DNA from: CAUZWH01 sp965247665
GTDB taxonomy: Bacteria; Pseudomonadota; Alphaproteobacteria; SHVV01
Direction of reading: 5' to 3'
Assembly (NCBI GenBank): GCA_965247665.1
Contig: CBDFHH010000002.1
Span: forward strand, 248,001-312,000
DNA: 64,000 bases
Of the stretch, positions 1-9,929 are shown one piece after another (positions within the stretch are counted from its first letter, which is position 1; every line of letters begins with the position of its first letter). The notes below the pieces were generated by a model that saw nothing but the letters and a program-made list of their open reading frames with translations, was not told the origin of the DNA and searched no databases. A program made the position numbers and the translations under genes.

Positions 1-1
1 T

Positions 2-511
2 GCAGAATTTTCGAACGACGCCATTTCCCGGCATGTCCATGTCTGGGACGGTAACATGAAGGCCGGGGCAATTCTCATTAGTGCATGCGAGGAAGGCAGT
101 CACGAACGCCACGATCTGATTTACCCGATTCTGCTCAACTATCGCCACGCCATTGAATTGGCGATGAAATGGGTCATTTCACGGTATGGCCGCTATTCGA
201 CTGTTCAAATGGGTGACTTCCAGCATCATGATCTCTGGATGCTCTGGTGCTTGTGCAAACAGATCATTATTGAGGTTGGATCAGAGAGTGAGAGGATCCC
301 CGTAGTCGAACAGGTGATCAAGGACCTCCACGACTTGGATAAATCGGGACAGACTTTTCGCTATTCCAGTTCCAAAGCGGGTGTCCCGATACAGCTGCCG
401 GAGTACACGATCGATCTGCCAAACATCCGGGATGTGATGGAGGGTATAGCCCATTTCTTTGATGGCGTGGATGGCCAGCTAGATGCCCACTCATCCGCAG
501 CAGATTGGTAA
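2..511 (+). CDS. Conserved hypothetical protein, 5' end outside the window
   Basis: The reading frame is open from base 2 and continues upstream of the first internal ATG (base 56), so the gene very probably begins before the window; about 169 residues are visible. I do not recognise a named family. The segment with LLNYRHAIELAMKW and several conserved-looking Trp and His residues is helical and vaguely HEPN-like, but that is only an impression. There is no signal peptide or membrane segment in the visible part. It converges on the minus-strand psd gene, whose stop lies about 95 bases downstream. Confidence 0.55.
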   Translation, partial: AEFSNDAISRHVHVWDGNMKAGAILISACEEGSHERHDLIYPILLNYRHAIELAMKWVISRYGRYSTVQMGDFQHHDLWMLWCLCKQIIIEVGSESERIPVVEQVIKDLHDLDKSGQTFRYSSSKAGVPIQLPEYTIDLPNIRDVMEGIAHFFDGVDGQLDAHSSAADW

Positions 512-606
512 GTGTAAGGCTTCCCCAGTGGGTTACTTCTCGTGGTACCGCCCGATCAGATCGGAGTCACAAGAAAATGTCGATCTCGGCGACGGCGGCG
601 GTGCGG

Positions 607-1302
607 TTATCGGACTTCGCCCCTGCGCTGAGCCTCGCGCGAACGCTCATCGACGAGAACGGTCTCGCCAGCGACGGTGCGCTGGCCGACGACGACCTGG
701 GGACGCATGCCGTCCGCGAGATAGACATCGACCCTGCTGCCGAAGCGGATCAAGCCGTAGCGCTCGCCCGCCCGCACCTCTTGACCTTCAGTCGCGTTGC
801 AGACGATGCGGCGCGCAAAGCGGCCGGCGACCTGCACCACCGCGATCTCCTTGCCGCTGATCGTCTTAAGCAACACGGATTCGCGTTCATTGTCTTCACT
901 ATCCATCGCTTGCGGGTGCGACGCGGCGAACGCGCCGGCCCGATGCACGACCCGCGTAACCGTACCGCTCGCCGGCATGCGCTGAATATGGACGTCCTTC
1001 AGGCTGATATAGATGGCGATTCGTGTCAGCGGGTCGTCGCCCATATCGAGCTCTTCCGGCGGCACGGCCGGACCGATCTGCGCCACCAAACCATCGGCAG
1101 GGGCGATGATCAGCTTGACGCGGATGGGCGTGACTCGGTCGGGATCGCGGAAAAAGAAAGCGCAGGCCAGCGTCAGCGCCAGGATCAGCCAGCCCAGAGG
1201 ATCCCAGATATAGAAAAAGAACAGCGTCAGCACGAGGCCGACAGCGATGAACCTGTAGCCCTCGCGATTGATGGGCACGAGGATGTTTTCGAGCCAGTTC
1301 AC
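607..1302 (-). CDS. psd: Phosphatidylserine decarboxylase proenzyme, short form
   Basis: This enzyme decarboxylates phosphatidylserine to phosphatidylethanolamine at the inner membrane, the last step of that phospholipid route. At 231 residues it matches the short PSD-A form. Residues about 18-50 are hydrophobic membrane segments. The self-cleavage site is the Gly-Ser pair at residues 188-189 in RFGSRVDVYL; cleavage makes the pyruvoyl cofactor on the new alpha chain. Also seen are the conserved blocks APADG (67-71) and DVHIQRMPASG (103-113). The start is GTG at 1302. The phosphatidylserine synthase gene that usually follows is not here; a plus-strand unknown gene occupies that place. The exporter gene lies about 150 bases upstream on the same strand. 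Confidence 0.93.
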   Translation of the reverse strand: MNWLENILVPINREGYRFIAVGLVLTLFFFYIWDPLGWLILALTLACAFFFRDPDRVTPIRVKLIIAPADGLVAQIGPAVPPEELDMGDDPLTRIAIYISLKDVHIQRMPASGTVTRVVHRAGAFAASHPQAMDSEDNERESVLLKTISGKEIAVVQVAGRFARRIVCNATEGQEVRAGERYGLIRFGSRVDVYLADGMRPQVVVGQRTVAGETVLVDERSREAQRRGEVR

Positions 1303-1455
1303 GTTTTACTCGCACCGGAAAAATGACTTTCGTCCAAGACCTTAGCATGAAGATCGCGCGCTATATATAAACCTGCGCCAAGCCAAACCGAGCACAGGGC
1401 GCAGCTCTACCCGCTGGTCGGCGCGCGACACGCCCGGCACCCAATAACCGGCTCC

Positions 1456-3294
1456 CTACCCGCCGGTCGCCAGCGCCTCGAGCTCGCGTTGGCGCCGCGC
1501 CGCTTCCTGCTGCTTGGCCCACATCGCCGCATACCGGCCACCCTTAGCGAGCAACGCCGAATGCGTACCGCGTTCGGCGATCTCGCCATCGTCGAGCACC
1601 AGAATCTCATCGGCATCGATGACCGTTGACAAGCGGTGGGCAATCACCAGCGTCGTGCGGTTTTGCGAGACCTCCGCGAGATTCGCTTGAATTTCCTTTT
1701 CCGTGTGAGAGTCGAGCGCCGAGGTCGCTTCGTCGAAGATCAGGATCTTGGGGTCCTTGAGGATGGTGCGCGCGATCGCCACGCGTTGCTTCTCGCCGCC
1801 GGACAGTTTCAGGCCGCGTTCTCCGACCACGGTGGCAAGCCCATCGGGCAATACGTCGATGAAATCGGCGATGTGAGCCATGCGCGCGGCGTGACGAATC
1901 TCATCATCGCCGGCGCCGGGGTGGCCGTAGCGGATGTTGTAGGCGATCGAAGCGTTAAACAGCACCGTGTCCTGCGGCACGATACCGATCGATTGGCGCA
2001 AGGACCCTTGCGCGACGTCTAGCAGATCCTGCCCGTCGATCCGGATTGCGCCGTCGGTCACGTCGTAGAAGCGGTATAGCAGCCGCGCGATGGTCGACTT
2101 GCCGGCACCGGTGGGACCGACGATCGCCAGCGACCTGCCCGGGGCGACCCGGAACGATACGTCCTTGAGGATCGTCCGCCGCCGGTCGTAACCGAAGGAA
2201 ACGTGATCGAACACGACCTCGCCGTCATCGACCGCGATCGGTCTGGCATTGGCGGCGTCCTTGACCTCGGGCTCAATCAGGGTCAGCTCGAACATCTTCT
2301 CCATGTCCACCAGGGATTGCTTGATCTCGCGATACACGAAACCGAGGAAATTGAGCGGCAGGTAGAGTTGGATCAGGAAGGTGTTCACCAGCACGAAATC
2401 GCCGAGCGTCATGGTGCCGTTGGCGACCCCGCGCCCGGCCAGCAGCATCACCACAATCAGACCTGCCGAGACGATCGCGCCCTGGCCGATATTGAGCAGC
2501 GACAGCGAGACCTTGCTACGCACGGCGGCGGTCTGATAGCGCTCGAGCGCGCTGTCGTAACGCGAGGCTTCGTGCCGCTCGTTGTTGAAATACTTGACCG
2601 TCTCGTAGTTGATCAGACTGTCGATCGCCTTGGTGTTGGCTTCGCTGTCGGTGCGGTTCATCTCGCGCCGGTACTTGATACGCCACTCGGTGACGCTGAC
2701 GGTCCAGGCGATGAAACCGGCGATCGTAACGAAGGTCACCAAGCCCAGCCAGAAGTCGTAGCGCACCAGTAGAATGCCGCAGACCAGGAAGATCTCGAGC
2801 AGCGTCGGCAAAATGTTGAACAATGTGAAGTTGAGAATGAATTCGATCGCCTTGGTGCCGCGTTCGATGACCCGCGACAGCCCACCGGTTTGACGATCGA
2901 GGTGGAAGCGCAAGGACAGGGCGTGCAGGTGGTTGAACGTCGCCAGCGCGACCGTGCGGATGGCATGCTGTCCAACCCGTGCAAATGCCGCATCGCGTAG
3001 TTCGCCGAACGCCTGAACGAACAGGCGCGCGACGCCGTAGCCAACGACGAACGCAATCGGTACGGCAATCACCGCGGCCTCGGTGTCGAGCGCGTCGATC
3101 GCGCCCTTATAGAGAAACGGCACATAGACGTTGGTGACCTTGGCCGCGACCAGGAACGACACGGCCAAAGCGACGCGCACTTTCAGGTTCCAGTATCCGC
3201 GCGGCCACAGGAACGGTACCAACGACCGGATCGTGTCGAAATGCGTGCGTCCCACGCCGTCGGCGTGGGCGTCGAATTGGGTTGATCGGCTCAC
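1456..3294 (-). CDS. Atm1/HMT1-type ABC exporter, fused permease and ATPase
   Basis: This is a half-transporter with an N-terminal six-helix membrane domain (about residues 25-330) and a C-terminal ATPase. The ATPase shows Walker A GPTGAGKST near residue 391, the signature LSGGEKQRVAIAR near 496 and Walker B ILIFDEATSALD near 516. The family exports glutathione- or sulfur-linked compounds and supports metal and Fe-S homeostasis; mitochondrial Atm1 and bacterial NaAtm1 are the models. The phrase NYETVKYFNNERHEASRYD is typical of this branch. I chose GTG at 3294 because GGAG sits six bases upstream; an in-frame TTG at 3342 would add 16 residues. The LysM gene precedes it and psd follows it on the same strand. 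Confidence 0.9.
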   Translation of the reverse strand: MSRSTQFDAHADGVGRTHFDTIRSLVPFLWPRGYWNLKVRVALAVSFLVAAKVTNVYVPFLYKGAIDALDTEAAVIAVPIAFVVGYGVARLFVQAFGELRDAAFARVGQHAIRTVALATFNHLHALSLRFHLDRQTGGLSRVIERGTKAIEFILNFTLFNILPTLLEIFLVCGILLVRYDFWLGLVTFVTIAGFIAWTVSVTEWRIKYRREMNRTDSEANTKAIDSLINYETVKYFNNERHEASRYDSALERYQTAAVRSKVSLSLLNIGQGAIVSAGLIVVMLLAGRGVANGTMTLGDFVLVNTFLIQLYLPLNFLGFVYREIKQSLVDMEKMFELTLIEPEVKDAANARPIAVDDGEVVFDHVSFGYDRRRTILKDVSFRVAPGRSLAIVGPTGAGKSTIARLLYRFYDVTDGAIRIDGQDLLDVAQGSLRQSIGIVPQDTVLFNASIAYNIRYGHPGAGDDEIRHAARMAHIADFIDVLPDGLATVVGERGLKLSGGEKQRVAIARTILKDPKILIFDEATSALDSHTEKEIQANLAEVSQNRTTLVIAHRLSTVIDADEILVLDDGEIAERGTHSALLAKGGRYAAMWAKQQEAARRQRELEALATGG

Positions 3295-3573
3295 CGCGAT
3301 CTCCAGCCCGCTAGTGTTGCCAACCTCGCTTGATCCAACCAAGCGCGTTTGGCAACCGGTTTCGCTTCATTTCCAAACATTTGCCCGACCAATGTTCCCT
3401 GAGTTTGGGCCACGGGGCCGACGCGGCAGCGGCGATCCAAACAATCGCATCCCATGCCATTGCCGGCGCGCCTGCATCAGGCGGCGGTACTCGTCGACGG
3501 CCTGGCTTGCGCCTGCCCCCCGCTCGAGGATTGCGGAGCGTTCGGCGGGGCCTATCGACCCCGACAGCTCGAG

Positions 3574-5917
3574 TTAGTTGGAAGCGGGATCGGGCGGAAC
3601 CACGAAGATCTGGTCAGGATAGATCAGGTGGGGATCGCTGATCTGCTCGGCGTTGGCCGCGAATATCAGAGTGTATTTGATGCCCATCCCGTAAGTCGCA
3701 CGGGCGATGCGCCACAGACTGTTGCCGGGCTTAATCACGACCGTGCCAGGTGCCAGCGCGCCGGGTTTGATCGTCGCGCGACTGAACGCCAGGTTGAGCT
3801 TAGCCAACACGACGCCGCCCTCGTCGACCTCCTCGATCCGAATCGCGTGTTGGCCGGATATCACGGGCTCGGATGGCGAGATCTGCCAGTCGCCGGCGGC
3901 GTCGGTCTCCCCCGTGCCCACGGTCTGATCGTCAAACTTGGCGTGGACCTCGCTGCCCGGCGTTGCCTTACCCGACAGCACCACCCGGCCTTCGTCGTCA
4001 TAGTCGATGACTTTAAGGCTGAGATCCTCTCCGGTCTTTTCCTCCTCCGGTTTCGCCAACTCGGCCCCCTCCGCAGCCGTGGGCGGCGCGTCGGTCGTGG
4101 CTGGGGAGGAGTCCTGCGATGCGCCGGGTTTCGCTTGCGGATCGGGGTCCTTGACGGTCTCGGCCGGTTTGGGTGGTGGCGGCGCCTGCAGCAACTTACT
4201 GCCGCCGCCCTCGCGCGGCGTCAACACCACGACGGGAGCGCGCTGCTCGCCCTCGCCCTTGGGCGTCTTCCCCGGTACGAACAGCACCACCACGTCCTTG
4301 GACGATTTCCGCTCGCCCGCCACGGTCTTCTGTTCCAGGCTCAACTGACGGGCGCCGCTCGGTAACGGTTTTTCCGGCACCAATACCCACTCGCCACGCT
4401 CGTCCGCGGTCACCTTGCCGACCACGTTGCCGGCATCCTTGACGGTCACCTCGGCGCCGGGATCGGCCCGCCCGGCGATGACCGCATCGCCTTGGGGGTT
4501 GACCCGGACAACATCAAAGCTGGGCGGCTTGGCCTCGCTCTCCTGCCGTGCCGTGGGTTCGGCTGCTTCCGTCTTCGCGGTTTCGGGCGGCGACGGCTCG
4601 GCCGCCGGCGACACCGCTTCGGCAACCACCGTCTCTTGCCGCGCCGTGGGTTCGGTCGCCTCCGTCTTTGCGGTCTCGGTTGTCGGCGATGCCGCCTCGG
4701 TTGTAGCCGGCGCTTGGTCGGCCATCGCCGTCTCTTGCCGCGCCGCGGGTTCGGCTGCCTTCGTCTTCGCGGTTTCGGTCGTCGGCGGTGCCGCGTCGGC
4801 CATCGCCGTCTCTTGCGGCGCCGCAGGCTCGGCTGCCTCCGTCTTCGCGATTTCGGTCGTCGTCGGCGCCGCGTCGGCCACCGCCGTCTCTTGCGGCGCC
4901 GCAGTGTCGGCCGCCTTCATCTCCGCGGTCTCGGTTGTCGGCGGCGCCGCGTCGGCCATCGCCGTCTCTTGCTGCGCCGTAGGCTCGGCTGCCTTCATCT
5001 TCGCGATTTCGGTCGTCGTCGGCGCCGCGTCGGCCACCGCCGTCTCTTGCGGCGCCGCAGTGTCGGCCGCCTTCATCTCCGCGGTCTCGGTTGTCGGCGG
5101 CGCCGCGTCGGCCCGCGTCGGCCACCGCCGTCTCTTGCGGCGCCGTAGGCTCGGCTGCCTTCATCTTCGCGATTTCGGTCGTCGTCGGCGCTGCGCCGGC
5201 CACCGCCGTCTCTTGCTGCACCGCAGGCTCGGCTGCCTCCGTCTTCGCGATTTCGGTCGTCGTCGGCGCCGCGTCGGCCACCGCCGTCTCTTGCGGCGCC
5301 GCAGTGTCAGCCGCCTTCATCTCCGCGGTCTCGGTTGTCGGCGGCGCCGCGTCGGCCATCGCCGTCTCTTGCGGCGCCGCAGGCTCGGCTGCCTTTGTCT
5401 TCGTGGGGTCGGTTGTCGGTGACACCGCGTCGGCCATCGCCGTCTCTTGCTGCGCCGTAGGCTCGGCTGCCTTCATCTCTGCGGTCTCGGTCGCCGGCGA
5501 CACCGCGTCGGCAACCACCGTTTCTTGCGGCGCCGCAGGCTCGGCTGCCTCCGTCTTCGCGGTTTCGGTTGTCGGCGGCGCCGCGTCGGCCATCGCCGTC
5601 TCTTGCGACGCCGCAGTGTCAGCCGCCTTCATCTCCGCGGTCTCGGTTGTCGGCGGCACCGCGTCGGCCATCGCCGTCTCTTGCGGCGCCGCAGTGTCAG
5701 CCGCCTTCATCTCCGCGGTCTCGGTTGTCGGCGGCGCCGCGTCGGCCATCGCCGTCTCTTGCGGCGCCGCAGGCTCGGCTGCCTTCGTCTTCGCGGTCTC
5801 GGTTGACGCCGGTGCCGTGTCACCCGCTCCCGGTCCAAACCGGAACGCATCTAAATAGATGGCGGCAACGACCGCAACGATCACCACGACCAGACTGGCG
5901 ATGAGGGTTCCGCGCAA
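3574..5917 (-). CDS. Repeat-rich Ig-like/LysM envelope protein, frameshifted in this sequence
   Basis: The start (MRGTLIASLVVVIVAVVAAI) is a membrane anchor or uncleaved signal. It is followed by about 16 tandem 26-residue repeats rich in Ala, Glu, Thr and Pro, then an Ig-like segment with VIAGRADPGAEVTVKD, a second similar segment (VVLSGKATPGSEVHAKFD), and a C-terminal LysM domain (NSLWRIARATYGMG to DQIFVVPP) that should bind peptidoglycan. The expected product is about 780 residues: an anchor, a long flexible spacer and a cell-wall-binding tip. A 10-bp tandem duplication at 5104-5123 puts the N-terminal half out of frame, so the first frame runs through to 4514 in a nonsense Arg-rich tail. 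The second half resumes the correct frame. It may be a sequencing error or a true reversible mutation. Confidence 0.8.
4525..5807 (-). repeat. Array of about 16 tandem 78-bp coding repeats
   Basis: The unit is 78 bp (26 residues); for example gccgtctctt recurs at 5673 and 5751. Translated units alternate between versions with AEMKAADTAAPQE and AKTEAAEPAAPQE, followed by TAMADAAPPT. Several units are nearly identical, which points to recent copying or homogenisation. The repeats form the extended linker of the LysM protein. Spacers are absent, so this is not a CRISPR array. Confidence 0.92.
5104..5123. repeat. Perfect 10-bp tandem duplication causing a frameshift
   Basis: CGCGTCGGCC occurs twice in succession. 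All other repeat units of the array carry it once in this position. Ten extra bases shift the frame by one and split the LysM gene into two overlapping frames. Confidence 0.9.
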
Positions 5918-6031
5918 GATTATTACTCCTAATTCGTGGAGCGGTATTACCGCCCGGTGACTTTAGTATGCGCCCGCGTTGGCGACAATCCGTATGGCTC
6001 GCGCCGGCCGCATTTGCGCTCGATTACGCCC

Positions 6032-6955
6032 CTATCCGCCCTGTTTGGGCTTGATCGGATTGCGAATGGGCGGCAACGCGCGCAGATAGACGGCGATCGC
6101 CTTGAGGTCGGCATCGGTCAAGTATTTGAGGCCATCCTCGACAGCTTCGCCCATCGTACCCTGAACGTCGTCGAAATTCGGTTTGAAGCCGGTCTTGAGC
6201 AATTGCACGATGTCGCCTTCGCTCCAGTCGCCGATGCCGGTTTCCTTATCCGGGGTGATATTGGGCACGAACACGCCGTCGGGGCCGTCGACATTGCCGG
6301 CCAACCACATGTCGCGGTCGAGAGCGCCGAACGCGTTGCGGCGCGTGTGGCACTCGCCGCAGTGGCTCAGCGCTTCGACCAGATAGGCGCCGCGGTTCCA
6401 TTCCGTGGATTGCGCCGGATCCGGCACGTACTCGCCCGCATCGAAGAACAACAGCTTCCAACCGGCCTGAAGCAGGCGCCAGTTGAACGGGAAGCCGACA
6501 TCGTGGTCCCGGTTGGGACGCACGACCGGCGCCAGCAAAAACAGATAGGCCTTGATGGCCAGGGCGTCGGCGCGGGTCATCCGCGTGTAGGTGGTGTAGG
6601 GAAAGACGGGAAAATAGTGCGCGCTGTCGGGACGCACCCCGTCACGCAGAGCACGGACGAATTTGTCGTCGGTCCAAGCGCCGATCCCGGTCTCGCGATC
6701 AGGGGTGATATTGGGGCTTAAGAAAGTCCCGAACGGCGTCTTGAGCGGGCGGCCGCCGGCGAACGTCTCTCCGTCCTTGGCGGTATGGCAGGTCACGCAG
6801 CCGCCGGCCCGCACCAGGTAGGCGCCCCGCTCGGTCGCGCCGGCTTCGTCGGCAGCGAACGAAGCCGGCGTACCAGCCGCCAAACCCACGAACATGAGCC
6901 CTGCCCACATGGCCGGCAGAGCGGTGAATCGACGCGCTTTGATCCCCAGGTTCAT
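6032..6955 (-). CDS. Diheme cytochrome c
   Basis: This 307-residue protein has a signal peptide (MNLGIKARRFTALPAMWAGL to SFAADE) and two c-type haem sites, CVTCH near residue 53 and CGECH near residue 202. Each sits in its own cytochrome c domain with downstream phrases PFGTFLSPNITPD and VFVPNITPDKETGIG, which hold the likely Met-ligand regions. It resembles periplasmic diheme electron carriers and the cytochrome subunits of membrane dehydrogenases. No dehydrogenase large subunit is adjacent, so its partner is unknown. A cytochrome c556-like gene lies just upstream on the same strand, and the two probably act together in periplasmic electron transfer. Confidence 0.88.
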   Translation of the reverse strand: MNLGIKARRFTALPAMWAGLMFVGLAAGTPASFAADEAGATERGAYLVRAGGCVTCHTAKDGETFAGGRPLKTPFGTFLSPNITPDRETGIGAWTDDKFVRALRDGVRPDSAHYFPVFPYTTYTRMTRADALAIKAYLFLLAPVVRPNRDHDVGFPFNWRLLQAGWKLLFFDAGEYVPDPAQSTEWNRGAYLVEALSHCGECHTRRNAFGALDRDMWLAGNVDGPDGVFVPNITPDKETGIGDWSEGDIVQLLKTGFKPNFDDVQGTMGEAVEDGLKYLTDADLKAIAVYLRALPPIRNPIKPKQGG

Positions 6956-7074
6956 GTGTTCTCAACGTTGCGCCGCTTCGCGGCGCCGGCAAGGCGAGCC
7001 GGAAAAGAAAGGAGCGGCCGCACAATCGTTGTGGGCCGCCCCAATCGGAATACGCCGTGTCGCGCGACGTTCGA

Positions 7075-7536
7075 TTATCTCTTCGCGGCGCGATAAGGCT
7101 TGTGGCAGCTGCCGCAGGCCTTGCCGACAGCGCCGGCAGCCGCGCCGATCTTGCCCATATCACCGCTATCGGCAAGCGCGGCGAGGGCGTTTGCCGCCGA
7201 CACCAGGTCGGCCGCGGCCTTTTCGAAGCCGGCGCGATCCGACCAAATTTCCGGCTTGGTACGGCCGCCGTCGGATCCCGACGGGAACATGGCCACCACC
7301 GAGGCGGCGATGGGCGCCAACGCCTTGGCGTGGTGCGGGATGTTGGCCTTGGCGTTCACCTCGCCCTTCATGTTCTGGAAAATGCCGCCGAGATGCGCTG
7401 CGAGCGACCACATCACGCCGTTACGGTATTTCAACATCTTTTCGTCGGCAGCCGCGTCGGGCGTGGTCGGCATTACCAGCGCCGTTAGCGCCGCGCACAC
7501 GGCGGCGAGCACGATGATTCTAAAGGTGTTCTTCAT
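7075..7536 (-). CDS. Cytochrome c556 / c'-like protein
   Basis: This is a 153-residue secreted protein: MKNTFRIIVLAAVCAALTAL is a signal peptide, then a four-helix-type sequence, then a single C-terminal haem site CGSCHKPYRAAKR. The haem motif near the C-terminus is the hallmark of the cytochrome c' and c556 group. A Met in the first helix (around EKMLKYRNGVM) fits a c556-like six-coordinate haem. I chose ATG at 7536 because GGAGGA precedes it by nine bases; an upstream in-frame start at 7620 gives an implausible leader. It is the upstream partner of the diheme cytochrome gene, about 120 bases away. Confidence 0.88.
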   Translation of the reverse strand: MKNTFRIIVLAAVCAALTALVMPTTPDAAADEKMLKYRNGVMWSLAAHLGGIFQNMKGEVNAKANIPHHAKALAPIAASVVAMFPSGSDGGRTKPEIWSDRAGFEKAAADLVSAANALAALADSGDMGKIGAAAGAVGKACGSCHKPYRAAKR

Positions 7537-7760
7537 GAGTTCGGGTCCTCCTTCATACCGGTCACTCCCCCCTCGGGTATTTTGGGTTTGATAGATTAAC
7601 ACCCTCTCCCAGCGGTTCATTCCAGGCTATTCACGCTTTCGTGAGCACAGCGGCACGCCAATCCTTCGTCGGCAAGGTCGCGGTTGCGCACCGTGACGCG
7701 AACGGCTAACGCTATCCGCTCTCCGTTGGTGCCGAAATATGGCTGAATTTGTGCCGAAGC

Positions 7761-8345
7761 ATGGCTGAGCTTTCTTCCCTGTGCGTCTATTGCGGTTCGC
7801 GGGTCGGCACGGATCCGTCCTTCCGGGCGGTTGCCGAACAGCTCGGCCAACGTTTGGCGAAAGACGGGATTCGTCTGGTTTTTGGAGGCGGTCGCATCGG
7901 AATGATGGGTGCCGTCGCCGATGCCGTGATGGCGGCTGGCGGCATAGCGATTGGCGTTATCCCCGAGCACCTATCGGGGGTCAAGATCGCCCACGCCGGC
8001 CTCACGGAAATCCATGTCGTCAATAGCATGCACGCGCGTAAGCAAAAAATGTTCGAACTGGCGGACGCATTCGCGGTCCTACCCGGCGGTCTCGGCACGC
8101 TCGACGAAGCTATCGAGGTGCTGACTTGGCGCCAACTCGGCTTGCACGACAAACCGATCGTCGTCGTCGACCATGGCGGCTACTGGCAACCGCTCGAGAC
8201 GCTGATCCGCCATACCATTGCCCGCGGCTTCGCTGGTTCCGAGGCCGTCGATCTCTACGCCGTCGTCAATACGATCGACGATCTGTTCGCGGCGATCGCC
8301 ATAGCACCGCACCCCTCCCTCCACACCGCCCCCCGGCGTTTGTAA
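7761..8345 (+). CDS. LOG family cytokinin riboside 5'-monophosphate phosphoribohydrolase
   Basis: This family splits N-substituted (or plain) nucleoside monophosphates into base and ribose 5-phosphate. The sequence has the family start (LCVYCGSRVG), the dinucleotide-like FGGGRIGMMG (41-50), the conserved Arg in MHARKQ (91-95) and the signature PGGLGTLDE (108-116). Length, 194 residues, is normal. ATG at 7761 fits the family start; an in-frame TTG four codons upstream is less likely. It is divergent from the cytochrome genes, and icd follows on the same strand after about 200 bases. Confidence 0.92.
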   Translation: MAELSSLCVYCGSRVGTDPSFRAVAEQLGQRLAKDGIRLVFGGGRIGMMGAVADAVMAAGGIAIGVIPEHLSGVKIAHAGLTEIHVVNSMHARKQKMFELADAFAVLPGGLGTLDEAIEVLTWRQLGLHDKPIVVVDHGGYWQPLETLIRHTIARGFAGSEAVDLYAVVNTIDDLFAAIAIAPHPSLHTAPRRL

Positions 8346-8542
8346 ACCCGAGCAGATCTTGCGCTCGGAAATGACGATGATAATGTGCGCGCGCCGTCGT
8401 CGGAGCCCAGGGTTCGCGATTGCCAAACCGTTTCACGGAGCCCCTGCGCGACATCCGTGTATTGGTCGCGCGGTGACCGCTCTACGGTTTTCCGGCAAAC
8501 CGGCCGTGGTGGCGGCCGCCGCAGGTCGGAAGAAGGACGCTC

Positions 8543-9757
8543 ATGGCCAAAATCAAAGTTAAAAACCCAATCGTAGAAGTCGATGGCGACGAGATGACCC
8601 GCATTATCTGGGCGTTCATCAAAGAGAAGCTGATCCTCCCCTACCTCGACGTCGAGCTCAAATATTTCGACCTCGGCATCGAGAAGCGCGACGAAACCGA
8701 CGATCACATCACCATCGATGCGGCCAACGCAATCAAGGAGCACGGCGTTGGCGTCAAATGCGCGACCATCACCCCCGACGAGGCACGGGTCGAGGAGTTC
8801 AATCTCAAACAGATGTGGCGCTCGCCCAACGGGACCATCCGCAACATCCTCGGCGGCACGGTTTTCCGCGAGCCCATCATATGCGGCAATATCCCGCGCC
8901 TGGTGCCGGGGTGGACCAAGCCGATCGTCATTGGCCGTCACGCTTTCGGCGACCAGTACCGCGCCACCGACATGGTCATTCCAGGTTCCGGTAGGCTGAA
9001 GATCACGTTCGAGCCGGACAATGGCGGCGACACCATCGAGCGGGAGATCTTCCACTTTCCGGGCGGCGGCGTTGCCCTCGGCATGTACAACCTCGATGAG
9101 TCGATCCGCGATTTCGCGCGCGCCTGCATGAACTATGCGCTGGACCGCAAATGGGAACTCTACATGTCGACCAAGAACACGATCCTCAAGGTCTATGACG
9201 GGCGCTTCAAGGATCTGTTTCAGGAAGTGTATGAAAGCGAGTTCAAGGACAGGTTCGAGGCGGCCGGCTCGCACTACGAGCATCGCCTGATCGACGACAT
9301 GGTGGCGTGCGCGCTCAAATGGGAAGGCGGCTTCGTGTGGGCGTGCAAGAATTACGACGGCGACGTGCAGTCCGATACGGTGGCCCAGGGATTCGGCTCG
9401 CTGGGTCTTATGACGTCGGTGCTGATGACGCCGGACGGCAAGACGGTCGAAGCCGAAGCGGCCCATGGCACGGTCACCCGCCACTACCGCGCGCACCAGC
9501 GCGGCGAGGAGACCTCGACCAATCCGATCGCATCGATCTTCGCCTGGACCCGCGGCTTGATATATCGCGGCCGGATGGACGACACGCCGGACGTGGTGGG
9601 ATTCGCCGACACGCTGGAAAAAGTCTGCGTCGGTACGGTCGAATCGGGTTCGATGACGAAGGATCTGGCGATTCTGGTCGGTCCCGACCAGAAGTGGCTG
9701 ACCACCAACCAGTTCCTCGACGCCCTCGACGCGGGCCTGCAAAGGGCCGTGGGTTAG
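8543..9757 (+). CDS. icd: NADP-dependent isocitrate dehydrogenase
   Basis: This enzyme oxidises isocitrate to 2-oxoglutarate and CO2 in the TCA cycle, making NADPH. The 404-residue protein is the dimeric, eukaryote-like type common in Alphaproteobacteria. It opens with VEVDGDEMTRIIW and carries the substrate-binding region MWRSPNGTIRNILGGTVFREP and the Mg-binding DDMVACALKWEGGFVWACKNYDGD. The C-terminal part has EAEAAHGTVTRHYR. The ATG at 8543 follows a purine-rich GGAAGAAGGA site. It appears to be monocistronic; the 197 bases upstream should hold its promoter, but I see no confident boxes. Confidence 0.97.
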   Translation: MAKIKVKNPIVEVDGDEMTRIIWAFIKEKLILPYLDVELKYFDLGIEKRDETDDHITIDAANAIKEHGVGVKCATITPDEARVEEFNLKQMWRSPNGTIRNILGGTVFREPIICGNIPRLVPGWTKPIVIGRHAFGDQYRATDMVIPGSGRLKITFEPDNGGDTIEREIFHFPGGGVALGMYNLDESIRDFARACMNYALDRKWELYMSTKNTILKVYDGRFKDLFQEVYESEFKDRFEAAGSHYEHRLIDDMVACALKWEGGFVWACKNYDGDVQSDTVAQGFGSLGLMTSVLMTPDGKTVEAEAAHGTVTRHYRAHQRGEETSTNPIASIFAWTRGLIYRGRMDDTPDVVGFADTLEKVCVGTVESGSMTKDLAILVGPDQKWLTTNQFLDALDAGLQRAVG

Positions 9758-9929
9758 TTCCGCCGGCCGGTGGCGCTCGGCGCGTCCCTGCGCACGTTGT
9801 CGTTGCTCGCGACCGGTACCTTGGGACGGCCGATCGCGTCGGCGGCGACCGGTCCGACGTTGCCGCGGCGGCTGCCGATATCCCGCAACAGGCGATCTTC
9901 GAGACCGTGCAGGGTGGTAATCGTCTGAG

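Noticed and set aside
4415..5422. Long Ala/Ser-rich and Arg-rich plus-strand frames over the LysM repeats
   Set aside because: They arise because the 78-bp repeat length is a multiple of three, keeping all frames open. The LysM domain and membrane anchor are on the minus strand only.
4525..5807. Possible CRISPR array from the regular repeats
   Set aside because: The repeats are head to tail without unique spacers, in frame and coding, and no cas genes are near.
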